19,535 nucleotides of DNA from Olsenella uli. GTDB lineage: Bacteria; Actinomycetota; Coriobacteriia; Coriobacteriales; Atopobiaceae. The notes beneath the pieces were generated by a model, which saw only the letters and a list, made by a program, of their open reading frames with translations, did not search any database and was not told where the DNA came from. The position numbers and the translations under genes are program-made. Position 1 is the first letter of the stretch, and each line of letters opens with the position of its first letter. Positions 6,780 to 12,875 of the stretch are shown piece after piece. The stretch is taken from positions 1 to 19,535 of the forward strand of contig NZ_CAAKOQ010000023.1 of NCBI RefSeq assembly GCF_901212675.1, in the 5' to 3' direction.

Positions 6780-8350
6780 GCGATCTCCCCCAAGTCCTCG
6801 CGCACGAGCCCCACGCGCTCCTCGCGCGGTAGCACCTTGACGCCCGCGTGGGCGAGGAAGCGCACCGGGTCGTGCATGAGGTCCTCCATCGGAATGAGCA
6901 CGAAGTCGCGCTCGCCCAGCCCCGCGTGCGGCAGGGTGAGCCGCCTGCCCGCGTGCGTCTCGCCCTCCATCCAGGCCAGGTCGCAGTCGATCGTGCGCGG
7001 GCCGTGGCCCTCCTCGCCGGGGATGCGCTCGCGACCCAGCTGGTTCTCCACGTCGAGCAGGGCGTCCATGAGCACGAGCGGTGCCAGCTCGGTGCGGATC
7101 TCGGCCACGGCGTTGGCCACGGGCAGCGCAATGCCATAGGCCGGGTCGGTCTCGTAGGCGTGGCTCACCGCCGTGACGCAGGTGAGCGGGATGGCGTTGA
7201 TGAGCGCCGTGGCACGGGCCAGGTACTCCAGGCGGTCGCCCACGTTGGAGCCCAGCGCCACGAAGGCGCGGCGCGGGTCGGGATGCGCCACCGACCAGTA
7301 CGAGTCGATGGCCTGGGCCACGCCCGCCACGTCGTGCACGCGCAGGATGCGGGCGCCGTTCTCGATGGCCGCGATGCAGACGCCCGCCGTGGCGGCGTCG
7401 CGCCTGGCCACGTCGTGCACGCCGGAGACCGCGCCCACGAAGCGCTTGCGCGACACGGCGCACATGACCGGGTAGCCCAGCGAGGCCATCTTGGCGTTGG
7501 CGCGCTGGATGACCACGTCCTCGTCGGCCAGCTTGCCAAAGCCGGGGCCGGGGCCGGGGTCGATGCAGATGCGCTCGCGGGAGACGCCCTCTCGCATGAG
7601 GCCGCGCGCCTGGTCGCCGAGAAAGCCCATGACGCGGCGCATGATGGGCGCCTCCTCGGGCAGGGTGAAGCGGCGGTTGCTGCCACCGGTGAGACGCACC
7701 GTGGGGCTCGTGGCCGCCCGGGCGCTCCTGCGCATCACCTCGTCGAGGCGCTGCGAGGCAGCGACGTCCTCGAGGGAGGCCGCCGGCACGTCGTCAGGGC
7801 CCGAGGTCGCACTGCCGGCGCCCTCGGCCGCCTTGTCCGCGGCCGCCGCGCGCGCCGCCGCCGTGGAGTCGAGCGTCACCGAGCGGCGCTGCACGTGGTC
7901 CGAGACCTCGCCCGCATGCATGACCACAAGGCCGCAGTCGCTCTCGACCGCGACCTTGACCATCTCGGGGTTGGTGAAGCCCGTCACGTCGTTCAGGATC
8001 GAGGCGCCCAGCTTGGCCGCGATGCGGGCCACCTCGGGGTGGCGGGTGTCGACGGACACGATGGCGCCCGCGGCCGCGAGCTCGCGGATGACCGGCACCA
8101 CGCGCCGGGCCTCCTCCTCCGGGTCGACCGCCGTGAACCCAGGGCGCGTGGACTCGCCGCCCACGTCGATGATGTCGGCCCCATCGTCGAGCAGCTGCAT
8201 GCCCCACTCGATGGCCTTGTCGGCGGTGTCGTGGGTGCCGCCGTCGGAGAAGGAGTCGGGCGTCACGTTGAGCACGCCCATGATGCGTGGGCGCGCCAGC
8301 GTCAGCTCGTGGACTCCGCAGCGCCACGTCGCGCGGTCCTCTCGCAGCAT
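6770..8350 (-). CDS. folP-folK: Bifunctional dihydropteroate synthase / HPPK (FolP-FolK fusion)
   Basis: Two consecutive folate steps in one 526-aa chain. Residues about 20-350 are dihydropteroate synthase: NVTPDSFSDGG (28-38), ESTRPG (66-71), DTR (101-103), ND (120-121), a DPG...GFGK loop (264-273), SRKRF (300-304) and RVHD (337-340). Residues about 360-526 are 6-hydroxymethyl-dihydropterin pyrophosphokinase: ALGSNVGDR (365-373), YETDPAYG and HGPRTIDCDL (449-458). The usual order in eukaryotic fusions is the reverse. About 75 Ala/Ser/Asp-rich residues (roughly 156-230) interrupt the synthase. The ATG at 8350 follows GAAGGG by 9 nt and is preferred; a TTG at 8443 would add 31 residues and overlap folE, but lacks a ribosome site and its codon use is atypical. 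No folB is present in the window. Confidence 0.9.
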   Translation of the reverse strand: MLREDRATWRCGVHELTLARPRIMGVLNVTPDSFSDGGTHDTADKAIEWGMQLLDDGADIIDVGGESTRPGFTAVDPEEEARRVVPVIRELAAAGAIVSVDTRHPEVARIAAKLGASILNDVTGFTNPEMVKVAVESDCGLVVMHAGEVSDHVQRRSVTLDSTAAARAAAADKAAEGAGSATSGPDDVPAASLEDVAASQRLDEVMRRSARAATSPTVRLTGGSNRRFTLPEEAPIMRRVMGFLGDQARGLMREGVSRERICIDPGPGPGFGKLADEDVVIQRANAKMASLGYPVMCAVSRKRFVGAVSGVHDVARRDAATAGVCIAAIENGARILRVHDVAGVAQAIDSYWSVAHPDPRRAFVALGSNVGDRLEYLARATALINAIPLTCVTAVSHAYETDPAYGIALPVANAVAEIRTELAPLVLMDALLDVENQLGRERIPGEEGHGPRTIDCDLAWMEGETHAGRRLTLPHAGLGERDFVLIPMEDLMHDPVRFLAHAGVKVLPREERVGLVREDLGEIAWE

Positions 8351-8420
8351 ATGCACCATCCCTTCAGGTAGCGCGCGAACGGGCAGACCCGTGCCGCGCA
8401 GGTAAGCGACCGGGTCTGCC

Positions 8421-9017
8421 CTAGTGGGCGTGCGACCCGTCAAAGATGAGCGACATGGCCTCCGCGCGCGTGGTGGGGCTGCGCTTGAACGCGCCGCGGA
8501 CGGCCGAGGTGGTCGTCTTGCTGCCGGGCTTGCGCACGCCGCGCATCGTCATGCAGAGGTGCTCGGCCTCCATCACCACGAGCACGCCGAGGGGGTGGAG
8601 GTTGCGCTCCACGGCATCGGCCACCTGCGCGCAGAGGCGCTCCTGCAGCTGCGGGCGCTTGGCGTAGACGTCGACCACGCGCGCCAGCTTGGAGATGCCG
8701 CAGACGCGGCCGGAGTCTCCGGGGATATAGGCCACGTGGGCCGTGCCGAAGAAGGGCAGGAGGTGGTGCTCGCACATGGAGTAGAACGGGATATCGCGCA
8801 CGATGACGATCTCGTGGCACTCGGCGTCGAAGGTCACGCGGAAGAGCTCGTCGGCGTCCTGGTAGAGGCCGCCGCACATCTCCTCGTAGGCGCGCGCGAC
8901 GCGGGCGGGGGTGTCGAGCAGGCCCTCGCGGTTGGGGTCCTCGCCCATGCCTTCGAGGATGAGGCGCACGCCTTGTTCGATCTTCTCATGATCCATGTGA
9001 TGCGTGGATTCCGTCAT
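8421..9017 (-). CDS. folE: GTP cyclohydrolase I
   Basis: Converts GTP to 7,8-dihydroneopterin triphosphate, the first step of folate synthesis (198 aa; forms a decamer in known homologues). Sequence hallmarks are GEDPNREGLLDTPARVARAY near the N-terminus, SMCEHHLLPFFG (80-91) with zinc ligands Cys82 and His85, HPLGVLVVMEAEHLCM with the third ligand Cys155, and MRGVRKPGSKT. The ATG at 9017 was chosen because GGGAAGG lies 5 nt upstream; an in-frame ATG at 9047 has no such site. It is the first gene of the folE-folPK-birA run and has a gene-free stretch of over 500 bp in front of it, with an AT-rich island and two large hairpins. Confidence 0.95.
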   Translation of the reverse strand: MTESTHHMDHEKIEQGVRLILEGMGEDPNREGLLDTPARVARAYEEMCGGLYQDADELFRVTFDAECHEIVIVRDIPFYSMCEHHLLPFFGTAHVAYIPGDSGRVCGISKLARVVDVYAKRPQLQERLCAQVADAVERNLHPLGVLVVMEAEHLCMTMRGVRKPGSKTTTSAVRGAFKRSPTTRAEAMSLIFDGSHAH

Positions 9018-9071
9018 GCGGGCCTTCCCGTTGCCGTTGCAGTGCATTCGATTGTAGCGAGTGGTGGGGCG

Positions 9072-9161
9072 GGGTGCTGGGATGTGGGCTCCGGACTCAG
9101 ACAGTCCTCAGCGCACAGAGCGCGCCTGCGGAACTCGTCCGGACCCCACATCCCGGCACCC
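9072..9161. repeat. Hairpin A: 24-bp stem enclosing a 42-nt module
   Basis: Arms 9072-9095 and 9138-9161 pair at 22 of 24 positions, plus one G-T wobble. The enclosed 42 nt (9096-9137) recur in reverse orientation at 9464-9505 with 38 of 42 identical. The module contains its own small stem (GCGC-N5-GCGC) and TCC/GGA pairing around it. The hairpin is about 55 bp before the folE start codon, so it would lie in the folE leader RNA. Confidence 0.7.
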
Positions 9162-9335
9162 AGCGGACGACACGGGTGATCGGATGCGCGGGGCGGCACC
9201 AGAAAGGCGCGCCCGAGGACTCGGCCCGCCAGCTTCTGTGGGAGCTTGGGGCCTGTATCTATTAAATAGAAAGCCCCGGGGTAAGGGGCCACCAATGTAC
9301 TCGTCCCTCACGCCAGCCATAAGGTGCAGGGACGG

Positions 9336-9390
9336 ATATTATTATTTACTAAATTATATTAATTATTTAATTAACTGATTTTATAAAGAA
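9336..9390 (-). promoter_or_regulatory. AT-rich island, candidate folE promoter
   Basis: In this GC-rich window, about 53 consecutive bases contain only about four G or C. On the minus strand a perfect TATAAT (9358-9353) faces folE, with no good -35 at 17 bp but a long A/T stretch that could act as an UP-like element. TTGACC (9396-9391) also occurs but lacks a matching -10. Transcription from here would give a structured leader of about 330 nt. Confidence 0.4.
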
Positions 9391-9436
9391 GGTCAACAGA
9401 CGAAGGTCCCGCCAGCGCCTTGCGCTGAGGCGTCAG

Positions 9437-9532
9437 CGCCCGCGGGGCCTCCTTCGCTGGCCACGAGTTCCGCAGGCGCGCTCTTTGCGCCGAGGACCGT
9501 CCGAGTGGCACGCGAAGGAGGCACCGCGGGCG
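9437..9532. repeat. Hairpin B: 27-bp imperfect stem enclosing the same 42-nt module, inverted
   Basis: Arms 9437-9463 and 9506-9532 pair at 24 of 27 positions. The enclosed 9464-9505 is the reverse complement of the module in hairpin A, with four differences. Arm sequences of A and B are unrelated, so only the loop is shared. It begins 12 bp after the sirtuin stop, so it may also serve as that gene's terminator; no T-tract follows. Confidence 0.7.
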
Positions 9533-9544
9533 TCCGCAGCGTCC

Positions 9545-10282
9545 CTAGAAGTCAAACGCCTTCGCGATGTCGCACTGGCACACGAGGCTCGCGCCCGAGT
9601 CGGCCGGCGTGGCGTCGCGGTTCACCACCACGAGGTCGTCGCCGCGGAAGTACTCCACGAGGCCCGCCGCCGGGTACACCACGAGGCTCGTGCCGCCGAT
9701 GATGAGCATGTCCGCCCGCGCGATCTGGCGGATGCTCTCGCTCACAACGCGGTCGTCGAGCGCCTCGCCGTAGAGCACCACGTCGGGCTTGATGCGGCCG
9801 CCGCACGCCGGGCACCTGGGCACGCCGGTGGTGTCCATGATCCACTCGGCCGAGTACACCTTGCCGCACTCCTGACAGATGTTGCGGTGCACCGATCCGT
9901 GCAGCTCAAGCACGTTCTTGGAGCCCGCCAACTGGTGCAGCCCGTCGATGTTCTGCGTCACCACAGCCGTAAGCTTGCCCTCGCGTTCGAGCTCGGCGAG
10001 CTTCCTGTGCGCCTGGTTGGGCTTGGCGCCCAGGGCGATCATCTTGGTGCGGTAGAAGTCGAAGAACTCCTCCGGGTGGGTGAGGTAGAAGTCGTGGCCG
10101 AGCATCGTCTCGGGCGGATAGGCGAACTTTTGATGGTAGAGGCCGTCGACGCTGCGGAAGTCCGGAATGCCGCTCGCCGTGGAGACGCCGGCACCGCCAA
10201 AGAACACGACGCGCTTCGCCCTGCTCACGCGGGCCGAGAGCTCGGCCGCTGCCTCCGCAGGGTCCGTGATGGTCTGAGACAT
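9545..10282 (-). CDS. NAD-dependent protein deacylase, Sir2 family
   Basis: Removes acyl groups from lysine side chains using NAD+ (245 aa, cytoplasmic). All core elements are present: GAGVSTASGIPDFR (30-43) for NAD binding, TQNIDGLHQ (109-117), the catalytic His128 in LHGSVHRN, the zinc cysteines C136/C139 and C157/C160, GTSLVVYPAAGL (197-208) and VNRD (220-223). The ATG at 10282 follows GAGGTG by 5 nt; an upstream in-frame start at 10318 is less likely. It is transcribed away from the patatin gene, with 115 bp between the two starts. A CobB-like role is plausible, but the target proteins cannot be inferred. Confidence 0.94.
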   Translation of the reverse strand: MSQTITDPAEAAAELSARVSRAKRVVFFGGAGVSTASGIPDFRSVDGLYHQKFAYPPETMLGHDFYLTHPEEFFDFYRTKMIALGAKPNQAHRKLAELEREGKLTAVVTQNIDGLHQLAGSKNVLELHGSVHRNICQECGKVYSAEWIMDTTGVPRCPACGGRIKPDVVLYGEALDDRVVSESIRQIARADMLIIGGTSLVVYPAAGLVEYFRGDDLVVVNRDATPADSGASLVCQCDIAKAFDF

Positions 10283-10397
10283 GGAATCACCTCGCGTGCT
10301 GGGTATGATGACGAGCATTGGGCGCGGGCGGCCGTTGCGCGGCCGCGCGCCTTGCCGCTGGCGACTTGGATGCTAGCACCCGCATGCGGAGGAGACC
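10283..10397. promoter_or_regulatory. Divergent intergenic region between sirtuin and patatin genes
   Basis: Both flanking genes must be read outward from these 115 bp. It contains a perfect GC palindrome GCGCGGCCGCGC (10337-10348), a TATGAT (10304-10309), and the patatin ribosome site GGAGGAG at 10388-10394. No promoter pair with good -35 and -10 spacing was found in either direction. Confidence 0.4.
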
Positions 10398-11288
10398 ATG
10401 GAAGACCTGTCATGCAACGTCGCCGACGTGGCCCTCGTACTTGAGGGAGGCGGCATGCGCGCGGCCCACACGGCCGGCATCGTGGCCGCGCTCATCGAGC
10501 ACGAGGTGTGGTTTCCCTACGCGTGCGGCGTATCGGCCGGCTCCTCCAACGCCGTGAACTACCTCTCGCGCGACCCGCTGCGCACGCGCCGGTCGTTCGT
10601 TGAGATCGCGGGCGACCAGCGCTTTGGCGGCATTGGGTCGCTGGCCAGGCACAACGGCTTCTTCAACGCCGACTTCCTCTACGAGCGCGCCATCCAGGAC
10701 GGCACGCTGCCGTTTGACTGGGAGACGTTTTGCGCCGACCCGGCGGGCCTGCGCATCCAGGCGTTCGAGCGCGACACGGGACGCACCGTGATCTGGACCA
10801 AGACCGACATGACCACGCCGCTCGAGATGGTGAGCCACGTGCGAGCGGGCTCGACCATGCCGTTCATCATGAAGCCCATCGAAATCGGCGGACAGGTCAT
10901 GCTCGACGGCGGGTTGGGCGAGGGCGCCGGCATTCCCCTGCACCTGGCGGAGCACGATGGCTACCAGCGGTTCTTCTGTATTGCCACGCGACCGGCGGGA
11001 TATCGAAAGAAGCCCATGGGTCGCGGGCAGCGGGGCCTCATGCAACGGGTCTGCGCGGGGCAGCCCAAGGTCTTCGAGGCGCTGGCCACGCGCGCCGAGC
11101 GCTACAACGCCGCGCTCGACCACCTCGACGAGCTGGAGCGGGCTGGAAGGGCGCTGGTAGTGAGGCCTGAGCAGATGCCCATCCACAACACGGAGACCAA
11201 CGTGGCGCGCCTGGCACAGGTCTTCGAGATGGGCCACGCCCTCGCCGAGCGCGAGATGGACCGCTGGCTCGACTGGCTACGCGGCTAA
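10398..11288 (+). CDS. Patatin-like phospholipase family protein
   Basis: Predicted Ser-Asp acyl hydrolase of 296 aa, likely acting on membrane lipids or acyl esters. It has the oxyanion-hole motif GGGMR (17-21), the nucleophile elbow GVSAGS (44-49, Ser46) and the catalytic DGG (Asp170). The C-terminal part, with QMPIHNTETNVARL and a long helix, resembles the YjjU/RssA-like bacterial subgroup. There is no signal peptide or membrane segment, so it is probably cytoplasmic or peripheral. The ATG follows GGAGGAG by 3-4 nt. It is apparently monocistronic: 226 bp separate it from exoA, with a small stem in between. The substrate is unknown. Confidence 0.9.
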   Translation: MEDLSCNVADVALVLEGGGMRAAHTAGIVAALIEHEVWFPYACGVSAGSSNAVNYLSRDPLRTRRSFVEIAGDQRFGGIGSLARHNGFFNADFLYERAIQDGTLPFDWETFCADPAGLRIQAFERDTGRTVIWTKTDMTTPLEMVSHVRAGSTMPFIMKPIEIGGQVMLDGGLGEGAGIPLHLAEHDGYQRFFCIATRPAGYRKKPMGRGQRGLMQRVCAGQPKVFEALATRAERYNAALDHLDELERAGRALVVRPEQMPIHNTETNVARLAQVFEMGHALAEREMDRWLDWLRG

Positions 11289-11514
11289 CGCCGCAGCTTG
11301 CGGGTAACAGCCACCATGTCCGGCGGTCTGCTTGTTTCGTGGTTACGAGCCCGCGTTTTGTCTCATAACGGCCTCTTATGAGGCCTAAATGCAAACCTAT
11401 TTGCCCGGGCGGTACAATCTCCCCGCCAACGAATCGCCCTCATTGGCATGGTTGGCCCGACAAAGCCGGGCCAACCATGCCAATCCACCCAACCTCAAGA
11501 GACCTGGAGACACC
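11289..11514 (+). promoter_or_regulatory. Patatin-exoA intergenic region with candidate terminator and promoter
   Basis: A perfect short stem GGCCTC-TTAT-GAGGCC (11370-11385) lies 82 bp after the patatin stop and may end that transcript, though without a T-tract. TACAAT at 11413-11418 is a plausible -10 for exoA; the -35 position (ATGCAA/TGCAAA near 11390) is poor. Farther on, the 18-bp hairpin listed separately would fall in the exoA leader. Confidence 0.4.
11442..11484 (+). repeat. Perfect 18-bp hairpin in the exoA leader
   Basis: ATTGGCATGGTTGGCCCG (11442-11459) and its exact reverse complement (11467-11484) flank a 7-nt loop ACAAAGC. The structure ends 30 bp before the exoA GTG start. 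There is no T-tract on either side, so it is not a classical terminator. It could be an operator, an RNA control element or a dispersed palindrome. Confidence 0.7.
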
Positions 11515-12342
11515 GTGAGCGACAACCGCGAGCTTCGCCTCGTTTCCTGGAACGTCAACGGCCTGCGCGCCGTCATGAAGAAGGACCCAAGCTTCCTCGA
11601 GATCGCCGAGGGCCTGAACGCCGACGTCCTGGCCCTGCAGGAGACCAAGCTGCAGGAGGGGCAGCTCGACGTCGAGCTGCCCGGCTACCACCAGACCTGG
11701 AGCTACGCCGAGCGCAAGGGCTACTCGGGCACGGCTGTCTTCAGCCGCGAGGAGCCACTGCGCGTCCTGCACGCAGACGCCATCATGCCGGTCGCGCACG
11801 AGGTGCTCTCCGCAGAGGACGAGACCCTCGTGGCCGTGGCCGTGGCCGAAGGCCGCATCTGCGCGCTCGAGTTCCCCGGGTACTGGTTCGTCGACGTCTA
11901 CACGCCCAACGCCCAGGGCGAGCTCGCGCGCCTCGACACGCGCATCGCCTGGGACACGGCCTACCGCGAGTGGCTGCGCCGCCTCTCTGCCGAAAAGCCG
12001 GTCGTAACCTGCGGCGACTTCAACGTGGCCCACGAGGAGATCGACCTCAAGAACCCCAAGAGCAACCGCGGCAACGCCGGCTTCTCCGACGAGGAGCGCG
12101 AGAGCTTCACGCGCCTGCTCGACGCCGGCTTCACTGACACCTTCCGCGCGCGTTTCCCCGAGCTCACGGGCGCCTACAGCTGGTGGAGCTACCGCTTCAA
12201 CGCCCGCAAGAACAACGCGGGCTGGCGCATCGACTACTTCCTGGTCTCCAACGACATCGCCGACAAGGTGACCGGCGCAAGCATCCTGAGCGAGGTCTAC
12301 GGCTCCGACCACTGCCCCGTGGAGCTGAGCATCGAGCTGTAG
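11515..12342 (+). CDS. exoA: Exodeoxyribonuclease III / AP endonuclease
   Basis: Cuts abasic sites and resects 3' ends in base excision repair (275 aa, normal for ExoA/XthA). Signature residues are visible: WNVNGLR (12-18, Asn13), LQETK (41-45, metal ligand Glu43), VYTPNA (128-133, Tyr129), GDFNVAHEEIDLKNPK (167-182, Asp168 and Asn170), WRIDYFLVS (237-245) and SDHCPV (264-269, Asp265-His266 pair). The GTG at 11515 was chosen because GGAG lies 5 nt upstream and the protein then begins at the conserved strand LRLVSWNVNGLR; an ATG at 11389 would add 42 residues encoded mostly by the leader hairpin. The downstream hip promoter inverted repeat probably terminates it. Confidence 0.95.
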   Translation: MSDNRELRLVSWNVNGLRAVMKKDPSFLEIAEGLNADVLALQETKLQEGQLDVELPGYHQTWSYAERKGYSGTAVFSREEPLRVLHADAIMPVAHEVLSAEDETLVAVAVAEGRICALEFPGYWFVDVYTPNAQGELARLDTRIAWDTAYREWLRRLSAEKPVVTCGDFNVAHEEIDLKNPKSNRGNAGFSDEERESFTRLLDAGFTDTFRARFPELTGAYSWWSYRFNARKNNAGWRIDYFLVSNDIADKVTGASILSEVYGSDHCPVELSIEL

Positions 12343-12376
12343 CGTCGGGGCTCAACCACCCGCCTAACAATCTATC

Positions 12377-12453
12377 TTGAATCTGCACTATTCTGCGTAT
12401 ATAGTATTCTGCAGAATAGTGCGTTTTTTTATACGTGCAGTATTTTGCAGATT
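12377..12453 (+). promoter_or_regulatory. hipBA promoter with palindromic operators
   Basis: -35 TTGAAT (12377-12382), a 17-bp spacer and -10 TATAGT (12400-12405) form the best promoter in the window. Overlapping it are TATTCTGC (12389), the 14-bp palindrome TATTCTGCAGAATA (12405-12418) and a third similar box TATTTTGCAGATT (12441-12453). Such repeated inverted boxes over the -10 and start site fit autorepression by the HipB-HipA complex, as known for E. coli hipBA, although the box sequence differs. Confidence 0.75.
12385..12430 (+). terminator. Rho-independent terminator of exoA, overlapping the hipBA promoter
   Basis: GCACTATTCTGC (12385-12396) and GCAGAATAGTGC (12411-12422) are exact reverse complements with a 12-nt loop, and are followed directly by G and seven T (12424-12430). 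Transcription coming from exoA would form this hairpin and stop. Transcripts starting at the hip promoter begin inside it and cannot form the full stem. Confidence 0.7.
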
Positions 12454-12461
12454 GGGCTGTT

Positions 12462-12875
12462 ATGCGGGAGATCTTCATTGCACGGCAAGTTGGGCAGGAG
12501 GTAAGGGATGCCCGCAAAAAATCGGGGCTTACCCAGGCCGAGCTTGCCGAGCGCGCACACGTCTCCGCACGCCTCGTTTCCGGGCTTGAGCTGGGGGACA
12601 ACACGGGTGTCGGCCTCGATAAACTGCTCTCTGTCTTTCACGCTTTAGGGCTCGTCATGGCCGTCTTCGACAGCTCGGCCACGGGCAAGACCGCCAAGCC
12701 CGAGCCATCGAACGAGAGCGATGGCGTGCCCCGCCCGCAAGAGAAGACTCAAGAGGAGAGCCGCGATGCGGACCCCATAGCCCGCATGCACGGTCGGTAT
12801 CAAGCCGCCCTTGCTCTGATGAGGGCGGAGGCCACAAATGATGGTGGAGGCGGATATGGCAACAAGAAACCGTGA
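12462..12875 (+). CDS. hipB: HipB-like XRE-family antitoxin / repressor
   Basis: Predicted DNA-binding antitoxin of 137 aa that represses its own operon and neutralises HipA. Residues about 8-62 form an XRE helix-turn-helix: VGQEVRDARKKSGLTQAELA, then HVSARLVSGLELGDNTGVGLDKLLSVFHALGL. The following ~70 residues are polar and low-complexity (many Glu, Lys, Pro, Asp), longer than the short tail of E. coli HipB; unstructured antitoxin tails are commonly protease targets. The ATG at 12462 matches the family N-terminus; a GTG at 12435 lies inside the operator region. The ribosome site is weak. It overlaps hipA by 20 bp. Confidence 0.87.
   Translation: MREIFIARQVGQEVRDARKKSGLTQAELAERAHVSARLVSGLELGDNTGVGLDKLLSVFHALGLVMAVFDSSATGKTAKPEPSNESDGVPRPQEKTQEESRDADPIARMHGRYQAALALMRAEATNDGGGGYGNKKP

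Larger units (their letters stand above)
9018..9544. other. 527-bp gene-free region between sirtuin and folE
   Basis: No protein gene is supported here. Reading from folE outward it holds hairpin A (9072-9161), a stretch with competing GCCCC/GGGGC pairings (9248-9289), a stem CGTCCCT...AGGGACG (9302-9334), a strikingly AT-rich island (9336-9390), a small stem CAGCGC-CTT-GCGCTG (9413-9427) and hairpin B (9437-9532). It should contain the folE promoter and a long structured leader, and the sirtuin terminator. Confidence 0.6.

Noticed and set aside
5640..7139. Long plus-strand open frame opposite birA and folPK
   Set aside because: It is antisense to two genes with clear motifs, its product is Arg/Ala/His-rich without recognisable domains, and such shadows are normal at this GC content.
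6848..8371. 507-codon plus-strand frame opposite folPK
   Set aside because: Antisense shadow of the folate fusion gene, with low-complexity product and no credible ribosome site.
9061..9378. Small open frames in the region before folE
   Set aside because: They run through large inverted repeats and the AT-rich island, change composition midway and lack ribosome sites.
9464..9505. Integron attC site
   Set aside because: Although it is a hairpin with a large loop, the conserved attC end motifs (RYYYAAC/GTTRRRY) are absent and no integrase gene is present.
11389..11514. N-terminal extension of ExoA by 42 residues
   Set aside because: The extension is encoded mainly by the leader hairpin; the GTG at 11515 has a proper ribosome site and matches family length.
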